From positions 1 to 64,000 of the forward strand of contig CAWGRF010000014.1 in assembly GCA_963824935.1 (NCBI GenBank): DNA of 64,000 nt, read 5' to 3'. This stretch comes from JACCZX01 sp963824935. Lineage in GTDB: Bacteria > Pseudomonadota > Gammaproteobacteria > Burkholderiales > Burkholderiaceae_F. Each line of letters opens with the position of its first letter. Position 1 is the first letter of the stretch. The notes below the pieces were generated by a model. That model was given only the letters and a program-made list of their open reading frames with translations, was not told the origin of the DNA and ran no database searches. Both the position numbers and the translations under genes were made by a program. Of this stretch, positions 43,943 to 55,976 are shown in pieces.

Positions 43943-45354
43943 CTACTGACTCTGCGCGAACACGTCCGGCGACCAGCCGCCGCCGATTGCTTTGTACAGA
44001 TCAACCAATGCGGTTTGCCGGTTGCGCAGCGCGATGACACGCGCTTGCTCGGCCTCGAGCAGATCTACGCTGCGTGTCGAGCACATCGAGGTAGCTTGTG
44101 TAACCGCTCTTGTTACGCAAGTTCAGCGAGGTTATAGGCCTCGAGCAGCCGCGCGCGACGCTCTTCCTGCGCGAAAAAGCTGGCGCGTGCACTGTTGTGT
44201 GCAACCAGAGCATCGTGCGTATCACGAAATGCCGACTGCACCGTTCTCACATAATCAATCTCAGCCTGCGCACGACGCGCTGTAGCCGCGTCAACCTGCG
44301 CGCCGATGCGGCCACCGTCAATGATCGGCTGCAGAAGGCTGGCCGCGATCGACCATACCACTGCCGGGCCCGAGAACAGATCCGATAGGTCCGAGCTCTC
44401 GCTGCCGAAGCGTCCAGTCAACAACAACGACGGAAAGTACTGCGCGCGCGCTTCGTTGATTCGCGCGTTGGCTGCCACGAGATTCGCTTCGGCCTGACTG
44501 ACGTCGGGCCGGCGCGCGAGCAGGTCCGACGGCAAACCGGCCGGCACTTCAGGGCCGATCGGCATGGTCATCAGGTCGATGCCGCGCGCGATCTTCGGCG
44601 TAAACACGCCGCGCGCGCTGCGTCCGACCAGCACAGCAAGCGCCGCTTCGGTCTGCGCGATCGCGCGCTCGAGCGGCGGTATCGATGCCGCGACAGTGGC
44701 GCGCTCGGCGTCTGCCAGTCGGAGCTCGTACTCGCTGATCAATCCAGCGTCGTAGCGCTGCTTCTGTAGATTGACGCTGTCCACGCGCGTCTTCAGTGTG
44801 TCGCGCGCTACTTGAAGCTCCGCGTCAAAGCCGAGCAAAGTGAAGTACGTCGATGCCACTTGCGCCGCCAGAACCGTGCGCACGGTCTCTGCGTCGTAGC
44901 GCGTCGCAAGCAGGGTCGCCTCCGCCGCGGTGCGCACGGATGCCAACCGTCCCCACAAGTCCACCTCGTAAGCCGCTAGCAGGCCGACGCCGAAGTTGTT
45001 GGTAATCGTCGGGCCCGGAAAGCGCGGATCGGTCGCTTCACTGCGGCGACCGCGGCTTGCTCCGACCTCCAGGTCGACGGTCGGATAGAGGGTCGAACGC
45101 GCGAATCGCAGACCGGCGCGCGCCTCATCAATGCGTGCGATCGCTGTGCGCAGGTCGAGGTTAGCGGCAAGCGCTTCGTCGACGAGTGCATTCAGCTGCG
45201 GATCGTTAAATTGCGTCCACCAGCGCTCGATACCCGGAACGCTTTGTGCAGTGGTTTCCGGCAACTCAACAGGCGGAACCTTGGTTTCGACCGTTGCGCA
45301 CGCGGCGACTAGAGTGATCATCGCCGCGACGAAAAGTGCTCTGGCTGTCATCAC
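43943..45354 (-). CDS. RND efflux outer-membrane factor (OprM/NodT-type lipoprotein), two frameshifts
   Basis: A lipoprotein signal (LFVAAMITLVAAC, lipobox VAAC) precedes the outer-membrane efflux repeats: IERWWTQFNDPQLNALVDEA, LPSDLLARRPDVSQAEANLV, and ARAQYFPSLLLTGRFG. The main frame ends at 44113 after NLAELA. The rest continues in two other frames as KSGYTSYLDVLDTQR and LLEAEQARVIALRNRQTALV to GGGWSPDVFAQSQ at 43943. Two single-base removals, near 44125 and 44065, repair it to about 469 residues, the normal length. It is the last gene of the efflux operon and forms the channel through the outer membrane. Confidence 0.9.
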
Positions 45355-48300
45355 TCGCCCCCCTCGTGTGCCGGAGTCGTCGTAATCGTCTTCCCCTTGC
45401 CCACGTGGACGTGCGTTGCCGCTTCGGCAGCGAGCTGCCGGTGATGCTCTGCACTGCGCTGCTCGCCTTCGGCGACTTCGTCGCGCAGTTGCTGCTCCGA
45501 ACGCTCTTCGCGAACTTTGCGCTCGGTGATCAGCTTGAAGAAGAATGGCACAAAGAAGATCGCGAGGAACGTCGCGGCCAACATCCCGCCCATCACGCCG
45601 GTACCGGCCGACACGCGCGCGCCTGCGCCCGCGCCGGTGGAAAACGCAAGCGGAACGACGCCGAGAATGAACGCCAGCGAAGTCATGATGATCGGACGGA
45701 ATCGCAACCGCGCAGCTTCGATCGCCGCCGCCGAGCTCGAATACCCTTCAGCGCGTTTCAGCGATGCAAATTCGACGATCAAGATCGCGTTCTTCGCCGC
45801 AAGCCCCAGCAGCGTCACCAGACCGATCTGGAAATAGACGTCGTTGGTCAGCGGCAGCGCGCCGGAAGATCGGTACCAACAGATTGTGAATCCAGATCCC
45901 TGCGAGTGCACCAAAGGTCCCGAACGGCAACGCCATCAGTACTGAGAACGGCAACGACCACTTCTCGTACTGAGCCGCGAGAATCAAGAACACCATGGCC
46001 ACCGCCAAGCCAAGCGCTATCCCGGCCGTTCCTGCGGAGCGTTTCTCCTGGAACGACACGCCGCCCCAGTCGAAGCTGAAGTCGGACGGCAACACCTGGC
46101 GCGCAATCTGTTCAACACGTGCGATTGCCTGGCCCGAACTCACGCCCGGCGCGGCCTGGCCGAGAATTTTCACGGCGGGCAAATTGTTGAAGCGATCGAG
46201 CGAATCGGGGCCAGATACGAACTTGATCGTCGCCAACGACGACAGAGGAATCATTTCGTTCTTCGCCGAGCGCACCCACATGCCGCCAACGGTGTCGGGT
46301 CGATTGCGGTATTGCGGCTCGGCGCTCATGATCACTTGCCAGGTGCGGCCGTACTTGTTGAAGTCGTTGACGTAAAAACTGCCAAGCGTCGCGCTGAGCG
46401 TGTTAAAGACATCGTCGATCGGAACGCCGAGCGACTTGGCCTTGTCGCGGTCGACATCGACATACAGCTGCGGCACATTGGCGCGCCACAGTGTCTGGGC
46501 GCCGCCCAACTGCGGGTCCGAATTCAAGGCGCCGAGAAACTGCTGCAGCACTTCCTGAGTCTTGGCGGGGCCGCCTTCGCCGCGGTTCTGCAGATAGAGC
46601 TCGTAACCGCCCGCGGTGCCGAGGCCGAATATCGCAGGCGGCGCAAACGCAAGTACCAGCGCCTCTTTGATGTGGCCGGTTTTCATGAAGAACTCACCGA
46701 CCAGCTGTGGCGTTTCAATACCCTTGCGCTCGCTCCACGGTATCTGAGCGGCGAACAGCGTCGCCGCGTTATTGCGAAAGCCGCCGCCGAGAAAATCGAG
46801 GCCGGTGAATGCGACCACATCCTGATTGACCGGGTTCTCTTTCATGATGCGAGCGACCTCATCGACCACTTTGTCGGTGCGCTGCAGACTTGATCCGTCG
46901 GGCAGGATCACAGCCACGATGAAGTAACCTTGGTCTTCGTCCGGCACGAGAGAGCTGGGAGTGAAGCGCCAAAGCGTGGCTGCGACAACGACCATGATGC
47001 CGAACAGCGCCAGTGCGAGCGCACCGCGCCGGATCATCCAGATCACGCCGCCGGTATAGCGCCGCGTTACGTTTGCAAACCAGTTGTTGAACGCGTTGAA
47101 GAAGCGCCCTGGATTCTTATGCTCGCGCTTCAAAATCATCACGCACAAGGCCGGCGTCAGCGTCAACGCGACGATGCCCGAGATCCCTACTGCGATCGAG
47201 ATCGTGATCGCAAACTGACGATACAGCTCGCCGGTCAACCCGCCGAGGAAGGCGATCGGAACAAACACCGAAATCAGCACCAGTACGATCGCGATGATCG
47301 GGCTCGTCACCTCTTCCATCGCGATGACGGCCGCTTCGCGCGCGTTGAGCTTCTCCTCGTGCATGATCCGCTCGACGTTTTCGAGCACGACGATTGCGTC
47401 GTCGACCACAATACCGATCGCTAGCACCATGCCGAATAAGGTCAGCGTGTTGATCGAGTAGCCGAGCATCAGCAAGCCGGCGAAGGTGCCGATCAGCGAC
47501 ACCGGCACCGCAATCACCGGGATCAAGGTCGCGCGCCAGTTCTGCAGGAACAGATAGACGACCAGGAACACCAGCACCACTGCGATTGATAGCGTCAACA
47601 CGACTTCGTGAATCGACACTTCGACGAATCGCGTCGTGTCGTACGGAATCGAATACGCAAGCCCTTCCGGAAAACGCGTCGCGAGCTGATCAGCCGTCCG
47701 CTTGACGGTGCTGGCGACTTGCAGCGCGTTGGCGCCCGGTTGCAGAAAAATACCGACCAACGTGGCCTGCTTGCCGTTAACGCGGCCGATGAAGTCGTAG
47801 TCCTTGCTGCCAAGCTCGACCCGTGCGACGTCTCTCAAACGCACTGCCGCCGCGTCGCCATTGGAGCGGATGATGATGTCTTCGAACTCCTTCGGATCCG
47901 CCAGCCGCCCCTTGCGAAGTCACTGTGAAGACGAGCTCCTGGTTGCCGCCGTATGGAGCCTGACCGACTTTGCCTGCGGCAAACTGTGCGTTCTGTTCGT
48001 TGATCGCGCGGATCACATCGGAGGTCGTCAACTTCAACTGAGCCAGCCGGTCCGGCCGCATCCAGACGCGCATCGCATAGTCTTTGGCGCCGAAGATCTG
48101 CACATTGGTCGTGCCGGGCAGCCGCTTCAGCTCGTCCAGCACATTCAACGTCACATAGTTCGACGTAAACAAATCGTTGAACCGATCGTCGGGCGAGTAG
48201 AAAGCCAGCACCTGCAAGAACGCCGACGAGCCTTTTTCGACCGTTACACCCTGGCGCCGCACTTCCTCCGGCAAACGCGCTTCGGCCTGCTTGACGCGGT

Positions 48301-48628
48301 TGTTGACGTTCAGCGCTGCTTGATCGGCGTCGGCGCCGATCTCGAACGTCACCTGAATTTCCACAACGCCGTTGGATGACGAGTTGCTGTACATGTACAG
48401 CATGTCCTCGACACCGGTGATCGCGTTTTCGATCGGCGACGCCACCGTCTGTTCGATAACGGTGGCGGAAGCGCCCGGATACACCGCGCGCACGGTGACT
48501 ACGGGTGGTGCGATCTCTGGATACTGCGCGATCGGCAGCACGCGCATCGCCGCCAATCCTGCGATCACGATAAAGGTCGACAGCACTACCGCAAAGATCG
48601 GGCGGTCAATAAAGAAACGCGAAAACAT
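45351..48628 (-). CDS. RND multidrug efflux pump, AcrB/MexB type, two frameshifts
   Basis: The inner-membrane pump opens MFSRFFIDRPIFAVVLSTFI, the standard start of HAE1 pumps. The proton-relay region GMVLAIGIVVDDAIVVLENV and the C-terminal NDVYFQIGLVTLLGLAAKNA are present. The frame breaks near 47908, where a GGGG run carries one base too many (SQG-RLADPKEFEDII after repair), and again near 45870, within the loop before NDVYFQ. The mended product is about 1,090 residues, slightly long. It overlaps the membrane-fusion gene by 43 bases and the outer-membrane gene by four. Likely substrates are hydrophobic drugs or solvents. Confidence 0.92.
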
Positions 48629-50019
48629 GATGTGACCTCGTGGCCGGGATCCGGTGATCGGTGATCGGTGACGGATGCGTGCCGCGCACGCGGCCGGCCT
48701 ACGCTATTGCTTCTTGCCTCGGCTTTCTTCACCGCGCCTTTGCCACCTTTTCCAGCGTCTGGCGGCGCGCCTTTGCCTTCGACTCCGGGCGGCGGCCCGA
48801 GCATGATGGGTGCTCCACCGGGAATCGGGAATATCTTGGCGGTACCTTCGACGATGACCACGTCGCCCGGCTTCAAACCCGATTCGATAATCCACTGCTG
48901 CTGCCCTTCAAATTCGACCCAATCACCCACTGTCACCGGGCGCGGCAGTGCAACGTCCTTACCATCCTGCGATTTACCCGTGACGTATACGAACTTGCCT
49001 TGCGGTCCATCCATCACCGCGCGCTGCGGGAGCACGATGGTGTTCGGACGTGTGGCGCCTTCGAGCACGACACGTACGAACTGTCCTGGCAGCAATCCGT
49101 GATCGGGATTCGGAATATGCGCCTGCGCATCAAACGACCCGGTGCCCGGGTTAATGCGCGTGTCGACAAAACCGAGCTTGCCGGCACGTGGATAAGTGCT
49201 GCCGTCCGACAACTTCACAGAGACCGCATAGCCGTTTCTGGCGCCCTTTTCCGCACTCGGTGCAGCGAGCTTCCCTTCGGAGAGCAGCCGGTTCAGCCGC
49301 AACTGCTCCTGCTCGGACACGCTGAAATTGACATGCAATGGGTCGACCTGCGAAACGGTTGCCAGCAGACTGTCTTGCCCAGGAGACACCAACGAGCCTT
49401 CGGATTTTTGCGCGCGACTTGCGAAGCCAGCCACCGGTGAACTCACCGTCGTGTAGCCGAGGTTCAGTCGCGCTTCCGTCAAGCGCGCCTGCGCTTGTTT
49501 TATTGCCGCCGCTCCAGTTTCTTCATTCGAAACCGCTTCGTCGTATTCACGGCGGCTCAATGCATTGCTGTCGGCCAGTGGTTTGACGCGATCGAAGTTG
49601 CGCTTGGCTTGTGCGTATTGCGCTTGCGCGCGCGCGAGATCGGCCTCGGCCGCTTGTACTTGCGCGGCGTACGGACGCGGGTCGATGACGAACAACAATT
49701 GGCCGGCCTTCACGAGGCCGCCCTCCTGATACGTGCGGCGCTCGAGAACGCCCTGCACCCGCGCTCGCACCTCTGCCTCTTTCGATCCTGCCGTCTGACC
49801 GACATATTCGAACCGAACCGGAACAGTCGCGGTCTTGACTTCCTGCACGCTGACAGGCGCCGGCGGGAACATACCCTTGGCTCCCTTTTCATCACCTTTA
49901 GCGTTGCATGCGACTAATACGAATGCCGTAGCGATAAGGCTTGCCGCGAGAGTGAGCGCACGCACCCAGCCAAATCTGCGCTCGGATATCTCAAGCCGCG
50001 TAGCGGCGTTTCGGTCCAT
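48586..50019 (-). CDS. RND efflux membrane-fusion (periplasmic adaptor) protein
   Basis: The 477-residue adaptor has a lipoprotein-type signal (LTLAASLIATAFVLVAC), the lipoyl halves (VEVRARVQGVLE-like and TTVSSPVAGFA), a coiled-coil hairpin (VQAAEADLARAQAQYAQAKR) and a beta-barrel with GLLPGQFVRVVLEG. The ATG at 50019 follows an AGGAG; the longer frame to 50100 would run into the operator. The C-terminal tail is Pro/Gly/Lys-rich and long. It links the pump to the outer-membrane factor and is the first gene of the operon. Confidence 0.92.
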   Translation of the reverse strand: MDRNAATRLEISERRFGWVRALTLAASLIATAFVLVACNAKGDEKGAKGMFPPAPVSVQEVKTATVPVRFEYVGQTAGSKEAEVRARVQGVLERRTYQEGGLVKAGQLLFVIDPRPYAAQVQAAEADLARAQAQYAQAKRNFDRVKPLADSNALSRREYDEAVSNEETGAAAIKQAQARLTEARLNLGYTTVSSPVAGFASRAQKSEGSLVSPGQDSLLATVSQVDPLHVNFSVSEQEQLRLNRLLSEGKLAAPSAEKGARNGYAVSVKLSDGSTYPRAGKLGFVDTRINPGTGSFDAQAHIPNPDHGLLPGQFVRVVLEGATRPNTIVLPQRAVMDGPQGKFVYVTGKSQDGKDVALPRPVTVGDWVEFEGQQQWIIESGLKPGDVVIVEGTAKIFPIPGGAPIMLGPPPGVEGKGAPPDAGKGGKGAVKKAEARSNSVGRPRARHASVTDHRSPDPGHEVTSCFRVSLLTARSLR

Positions 50020-50075
50020 TGGTCTCCTCGACTCGCCTTTGTTCACGGGCGCTTGTGAAACGAGGCATAATACAT

Positions 50076-50097
50076 ACATACGTGAATGTTTGTATGT
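50076..50097. promoter_or_regulatory. AcrR-type operator between efflux operon and its repressor
   Basis: ACATAC-N10-GTATGT lies in the divergent gap, 57 bases before the adaptor gene and 36 before the TetR gene. Arms and spacing equal those of the known AcrR operator of Escherichia coli, so the TetR protein probably represses both units from here. Confidence 0.8.
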
Positions 50098-50132
50098 CAC
50101 TGACGTTTCAACATTGTTTCGAATGACATCTG

Positions 50133-50775
50133 ATGGCCAGACGCACTAAGGAAGAGGCGCTCGCTACCCGCGAGCAATTACTGGACGCTGCAGTGCAGGT
50201 TTTCCGCGAGCGTGGCGTCGGCCATGCCTCACTGTCCGAGGTGGCCGATGAAGCAGGTCTGACGCGCGGCGCGGTCTATCACCACTTCGACAGCAAGGCC
50301 GAATTGTTCCAGGCTTTGATGGCGCGCGCCGAGATGCCGATCGATACGGCCTTCGAGGATTTCGAGAATCAAGACATCGCTGATCCGCTCGCCCTGTTTC
50401 GCGAGCAGGGGATTCAGGCGCTCGAGCATCTGACGAGCTCCCAGCAGATCCAGAACATCTTTGAGGTTCTGTACCTGCGTTGCGAATACACGGATGAACT
50501 GGCGCCCGTCGGAGTGCAGCAAGTGCAGCGATCGCCTTGAATGTCTTGCCAAGTGCAAGGCGGTGCTCGATCAGGCGGTCGCCAAGGGTCAGTTGCCGGC
50601 CGATACCGACACCCATGTTGCGGCGCACGGGGCTTTCGCACTTGTCAGCGGGCTGATGCGCGACTGGGTTGAAGCCCCGGATTCTTTCGATCTCAGGGCA
50701 GCAGCGCCGCAATTGATCGACACATATGTCGCCGGCCTGCGCGCGAATCCTCCGCGGCGTAATCGCGATGACTGA
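50133..50775 (+). CDS. TetR/AcrR-family repressor of the efflux operon, one frameshift
   Basis: The N-terminal helix-turn-helix is clear: ARRTKEEALATREQLLDAA, ASLSEVADEAGLTRGAVYHH and FDSKAELFQAL. The first frame ends at 50540. The C-terminal ligand domain continues in another frame as CSDRLECLAKCKAVLDQAV, then DWVEAPDSFDLRAAAPQLID to 50775. Removing one C from a CCC run near 50508 joins them to about 213 residues, normal for AcrR/TtgR. It is divergent from the pump operon with the operator between them. Ligand binding would relieve repression. Confidence 0.9.
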
Positions 50776-50780
50776 GTCGC

Positions 50781-51716
50781 TTGCTCAACGATCAAAACGT
50801 CTACTGGATTCTCTGGCTCAACACACTGTTGCACGAGCTAGGACTTCCGCTGCCGATGACACCCACTGCGCTCGTGGCCGGCGCGCGCGCGGTGACTACA
50901 GCCGTTGATCCGCTGTTGCTGATCCTGGTGATTGTCGTCGCGATGACGATCGGAAATGCAGTGTGGTTTGCTGCCGGTCGCCGTTACGGTTCGGCGGTAC
51001 TGAAGCTGTTGTGTCGAATGTCGCTATCGCCGGACACATGCGTCGCCCGTACCGAAGGGACATTCGGTCGGTGGGGCTGGTCCGCGCTCGTGATAGGACG
51101 CTTCGTGCCCGGCGTGACATTGGTGGCTCCGCCGTTGGCGGGCGCGCTTGGCATGGCGTGGAGCAAGTTTCTCGTTCTGACGATCGCAGGGTCCGCGCTG
51201 TTCGGCTTGGTGGTGGTTGGCGCCGGGATGTTGCTGTACGCGCAAATCGATGCGCTGATTGGTCTGCTCACCAGCTTCGGCTGGGAAGCGGTTGGCATCG
51301 TTGCCGCATTGCTTGCGCTTTACATCGCGTGGCGGTGGTGGCGGCGGCGCGTCGCGCTGGCACTCAATATTCCGCGCATCGACGTGCAGGAACTGCGCGC
51401 GCTGATGGAAGCAGGGGAACCGGTCGAGTTGATTGACGTACGCGGTCGCAACGCAAATCAAATCGACGAACGTCAAATTCCCGGCGCAAAGATCGTGCAC
51501 CTTGACGAGATCGAAGCGGGTCGCTTTGTCGCAGGGCGCGACGTGCAAATCGTTGTTTACTGCTCGTGCCCGAATGAAGCCTCCGCCGCGAAAGCCGTAC
51601 AGCTGCTGCACGCGCACGGCTACTTGCGCGCGCGCCCGCTGCGCGGCGGCCTTGACGCTTGGTTTGTGACGGAACGGACTGCTGGTAGCGCCGTGCAATC
51701 GGAAGTGAGTCTATGA
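50781..51716 (+). CDS. DedA-family membrane protein fused to a rhodanese domain
   Basis: The 311-residue protein begins with TTG. The first 190 residues are a DedA/VTT-type membrane domain with the motif FGRWGWSALVIGRFVPGVTL and several helices. After an Arg/Trp-rich linker (WRWWRRR) comes a cytoplasmic rhodanese domain of about 100 residues with IDVRG and the active-site loop VVYCSCPNEASAA (Cys). Similar fusions occur in other betaproteobacteria. The membrane part may flip lipids or act in membrane homeostasis; the sulfurtransferase partner is unknown. It is only five bases behind the TetR gene. Confidence 0.88.
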   Translation: MLNDQNVYWILWLNTLLHELGLPLPMTPTALVAGARAVTTAVDPLLLILVIVVAMTIGNAVWFAAGRRYGSAVLKLLCRMSLSPDTCVARTEGTFGRWGWSALVIGRFVPGVTLVAPPLAGALGMAWSKFLVLTIAGSALFGLVVVGAGMLLYAQIDALIGLLTSFGWEAVGIVAALLALYIAWRWWRRRVALALNIPRIDVQELRALMEAGEPVELIDVRGRNANQIDERQIPGAKIVHLDEIEAGRFVAGRDVQIVVYCSCPNEASAAKAVQLLHAHGYLRARPLRGGLDAWFVTERTAGSAVQSEVSL

Positions 51717-51745
51717 TTTTCGCCTAGGCTGTCTGGGCGGAACAC

Positions 51746-54700
51746 ATGACCGACCTCTCCGAAATCAAGAAGCTCGCCAGCTACAAGCCCACCCAAAAGG
51801 TGCGCTTCGTGACGGCGGCGGCGCTGTTCGACGGGCACGATGCGTCGATCAACATCATGCGGCGCATCCTGCAGAGCATGGGCGCCGAAGTGATTCATCT
51901 CGGGCACGACCGCTCGGTCGAGCAGATCGTCACCGCGGCTTTGCAGGAAGACGTGCAGGGCATCGCGATCAGCTCGTATCAGGGCGGGCACGTCGAGTTC
52001 TTCAAGTACATGATCGATCTGCTGCGCGAGCGCGGCGGAGAAAACATTCGCGTGTACGGCGGCGGCGGCGGAGTGATCGTCGCTTCCGAAATCAAGGAGC
52101 TGCAGGACTACGGCGTCGCGCGCATCTTTTCGCCGGAAGACGGCCAGAAGATGGGGCTTGCCGGAATGATTGGCCTGATGGTCGCCGAATGCGACCACGA
52201 TCTGTCGACGTTTGCACCGACATCGCTCGACGCGCTGAAGGACAACGATCAAACGAAGCGCTGGCGCTCGCTGGCGCGCGCGATCACTGCGTTGGAATTA
52301 GGCGAAGCCGACGCCAAGTTTCGTGAGTCGTTGCACAAGGCCGCCGACACCGCGAAGGTGCCGACGCTCGGTGTCACGGGCACCGGTGGCTCGGGCAAGT
52401 CCAGTTTGTGCGATGAGCTGATCCGCCGTATCCGCCTCGATCAGTCGGATCAGCTCAACATCGCGGTAATTTCGATCGATCCGTCGCGTCGCAAGAGCGG
52501 CGGCGCGCTGCTTGGCGATCGCATTCGGATGAATGCGATCAACGCCTGGAGCGATGGACCGAAGGTCTACATGCGATCGCTCGCGACGCGCGAAGCCGGC
52601 AAGGAAATCTCGCAGGCGCTGCCCGACGCGATCGCTGCGTGCAAAGTCGCCGGCTTCGATCTGGTGATCGTCGAAACGTCGGGCATCGGTCAGGGCGACG
52701 CCGCGATCGTGCAGCACGTCGATACGACGATGTACGTGATGACCCCCGAATACGGCGCAGCGAGCCAGCTCGAAAAGATCGACATGCTCGACTTCGCCGA
52801 CTTCGTCGCGATCAACAAGTTCGATCGCAAAGGCGCGCTCGATGCGCTGCGCGATGTCAGCAAGCAGGTTCAGCGCAACAAGGGCGACTTCACGCAAGAA
52901 GCCCGACCAGATGATGGTGTTCGGCACGATGGCGTCGCGCTTTAACGACGACGGCGTGACCGCGCTGTATCAGGCGCTGCTGCCGAAGCTGAAAGAGTTC
53001 GGACTGAAGGCGGGCGAAGGCAAGCTGCCGATTGCGACCACTCGGCACTCGACCAACCAGACGCCGATCGTGCCGCCGCAGCGCGTGCGCTATCTGGCTG
53101 AGATCTCGGAGACGGTGCACGCCTACAAGAAGCGTGCGATCGAACATGCGAAGCTGGCGCGCGAGATCCAGCAGCTGCGCGAAACGGCTGCGCATGCTGC
53201 ATGAGGACGATCCGGAGCGCTCCGGCGCGAAGAAGACCGTCGAGCGAGTCGCCGAAGAGCGCGAAGCGAAGCAGGACTGCGCGCGCGAAGAAACTGCTGG
53301 CGATGTGGCCGCAGATGCAGAAGGCGTACGCGGGCGATGAATACGTGGTCAAGATTCGCAATCGAGAGCTACGTACCGCGCTGACCACAACATCGCTGTC
53401 GGGCAGCAAGATTCGCAAGGTCGCATTGCCGACGTACGAAGACCACGGCGAATTGTTGAAGTGGCTGCTGCTCGAGAACGTTCCAGGATCGTTTCCGTAT
53501 ACCGCTGGTGTCTTCGCGTTCAAGCGGCGAGAACGAAGATCCAACGCGCATGTTCGCCGGCGAAGGCGATCCGTTCAAGACCAACACGCGCTTCAAGCTG
53601 CTGAGCGAAGGCATGCCGGCCAAGCGGCTGTCGACCGCATTCGACAGCGTGACCTTGTACGGCAACGATCCGGCGACGCGGCCGGACATCTACGGCAAGG
53701 TCGGCAACTCGGGCGTCAGCATCGCCACGCTCGACGACATGAAGGTGCTGTATTCGGGCTTCGATCTGACCGCGCCGAACACGTCGGTGTCGATGACGAT
53801 CAACGGCCCGGCGCCGACGATCCTCGCGATGTTCATGAACACCGCGATCGATCAGAACCTCGACAAGTTCAGACAGGAAAACGGCCGCGAGCCAACGGAT
53901 GACGAAGCGCAGAAGATTCGCGCGTGGGTGCTCGAAAACGTGCGCGGCACCGTGCAGGCCGACATCCTGAAAGAAGACCAGGGCCAGAACACGTTGATCT
54001 TCTCGACCGAGTTTTCGTTGAAGGTGATGGGCGACATTCAGGAGTACTTCGTCCACCACAACGTCAAGAACTTCTATTCGGTTTCGATCAGCGGTTATCA
54101 CATCGCCGAAGCCGGCGCGAACCCGATCAGCCAGCTCGCGTTCACGTTGTCGAACGGCTTCACGTTCGTCGAGGCGTATCTGGCGCGCGGCATGCACATC
54201 GACGACTTCGCGCCGAACCTGAGCTTCTTCTTCAGCAACGGCATGGACCCCGAGTACACCGTGATGGGCCGCGTCGCGCGCCGCATCTGGGCGGTGGCGA
54301 TGCGCGACAAGTACGGCGCCAACGAGCGCAGCCAGAAGCTGAAGTACCACTGCCAGACCAGCGGCCGCTCGCTGCACGCGCAGGAAATCCAGTTCAACGA
54401 CATCCGCACGACGCTGCAGGCGCTGATCGCCACCTACGACAACGCCAACAGCCTGCACACCAACGCGTTCGACGAAGCGATCACGACGCCGACCGGAGAA
54501 TCGGTGCGCCGCGCGGTGGCGATCCAGATGATCATCAACCGCGAATGGGGCCTGGCGAAGAACGAGAACCCGAACCAGGGCAGCTTCATCGTCGACGAGC
54601 TGACCGAGCTGGTCGAAGAAGCGGTGCTGAAGGAATTCGAATCGATCAGCGAGCGCGGCGGCGTGCTCGGCGCGATGGAGCTCGGCTACCAGCGCGGCAA

Positions 54701-55043
54701 GATCCAGGAAGAGTCACTGCACTACGAACACCTGAAGCACACCGGCGAATACCCGATCATCGGCGTCAACACGTTCAGAAATCCGAACGGCGATCACGTG
54801 CCCGACCACGTCGAGCTGCAGCGCTCGACCGAAGAAGAAAAGCAAAGCCAGCTGAAGCGGCTGGAGGACTTTCAGAAGCGCCACGCGAAGCAAGCGCCGA
54901 AGATGCTGCAAAGACTTCAGCGCGCGGTGATCGATAACAACAACGTGTTCGAAGTGCTGATGGATGCAGTGCGCGTCTGCTCGCTCGGGCAGATTACGAA
55001 TGCGTTGTTTGAGGTGGGTGGGCAGTATCGAAGAAATATGTAA
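51746..55043 (+). CDS. icmF: Fused isobutyryl-CoA mutase/G-protein chaperone, several frameshifts
   Basis: IcmF joins a B12-binding domain (TAAALFDGHDASINIMRRIL), a MeaB-type GTPase (VTGTGGSGKSSLCDEL, ISIDPSRRKSGGALLGDRIR) and the mutase. It interconverts isobutyryl-CoA and n-butyryl-CoA. The frame changes near 52893, 53205 and 53525. The pieces MMVFGTMASRFNDDGV, RAKKLLAMWPQMQKAYAGDE and ENEDPTRMFAGEGDPF follow in order, and the rest is intact to LGQITNALFEVGGQYRRNM. The locus is 3,298 bases, about 1,098 codons, the normal length. At least the first and third breaks are repaired by removing one base; the stretch around 53200 is poorly resolved. Confidence 0.92.
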
Positions 55044-55196
55044 GGCCGCAATCGGCCCTGAGCCCTGCAGACTGAGTAAGACGTCCGCCCAACGAGTCGG
55101 CGAGTACCGGGATCTGATACCAATCTAAACTTGTAGCAAGAACATCGGTCCGCGCGAACATACTCCGGCCACCTGAATCAGTGACTGGAGCTCGAG

Positions 55197-55976
55197 ATGC
55201 TTTGGTACGTGACCGCGATTGCCGCCGCGTGCTTCGTGCTCGAGCGATGCATCCCTGGATGGACCCTGCCGCGCGTGAAGTCTTGGCCGGTTCGTGTGGT
55301 GGCAATCAACTTGGTGCAACTCGGCGTCGTGCTGATCGCCGGAGCCACCTGGGAGATCTGGCTCTCGTCGCGATCGGTCTTTGCGCTGTCCGACCATCTT
55401 TCTCCCGTCGCGGGCGGTCTGCTCGCCTACTTCATCGCGACCTTCGTTTTCTACTGGTGGCACCGCTGGCGCCATGAGAGCGACGTCCTGTGGCGACTGT
55501 TCCACCAGATCCACCACAGCCCGCAGCGGATCGAGGTCATCACCTCGTTCTACAAGCACCCGCTGGAGATGGTGGTCAACTCGCTGATCGGAAGCGCCTT
55601 GGTCTACTGCCTGCTGGGGTTGTCGCTCGAGGCAGGAGCCGTCTACACGGCGTGCACCGCGCTGGGCGAGTTTTTCTACCACACCAGCATCCGAACGCCG
55701 CGCTGGGTTGGTTACTTCTTCCAGCGCCCGGAGATGCACCGGATCCACCACCAGTACGCCCGGCACCGCAACAACTACGGCGACATCCCCTGGTGGGACA
55801 TGCTGTTCGGCACCTACGAGAATCCCCGCGAGTTCCACGCAACCTGCGGCTTTGACAATGCCAAGGAGCAGCAGCTGATGCAGATGCTTGCGTTCCGGGA
55901 CGTGCATGCCACAGAGCAGGAAGCCGGCCGCCGGGGCGCGACGCGTGGCAAGCGCCGTCGGCCTAGTGTTCCTTGA
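55197..55976 (+). CDS. Sterol desaturase/fatty acid hydroxylase family membrane enzyme
   Basis: The 259-residue protein has four membrane helices and the three histidine boxes for a di-iron site: WWHRWRH (about residue 87), FHQIHHSP and MHRIHHQYARH. A YGDIPWWDMLFGTYENP segment is typical. It hydroxylates or desaturates a lipid. The last 30 residues (after FRDVHATEQ) are basic and unlike the family, and may be read-through into foreign sequence, as the next gene remnant begins right there. It stands alone. Confidence 0.85.
   Translation: MLWYVTAIAAACFVLERCIPGWTLPRVKSWPVRVVAINLVQLGVVLIAGATWEIWLSSRSVFALSDHLSPVAGGLLAYFIATFVFYWWHRWRHESDVLWRLFHQIHHSPQRIEVITSFYKHPLEMVVNSLIGSALVYCLLGLSLEAGAVYTACTALGEFFYHTSIRTPRWVGYFFQRPEMHRIHHQYARHRNNYGDIPWWDMLFGTYENPREFHATCGFDNAKEQQLMQMLAFRDVHATEQEAGRRGATRGKRRRPSVP

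Noticed and set aside
53520..54458. Minus-strand 312-codon frame opposite icmF
   Set aside because: Shadow of the mutase domain; composition rich in Arg/His/Val as expected for antisense of this codon pattern.
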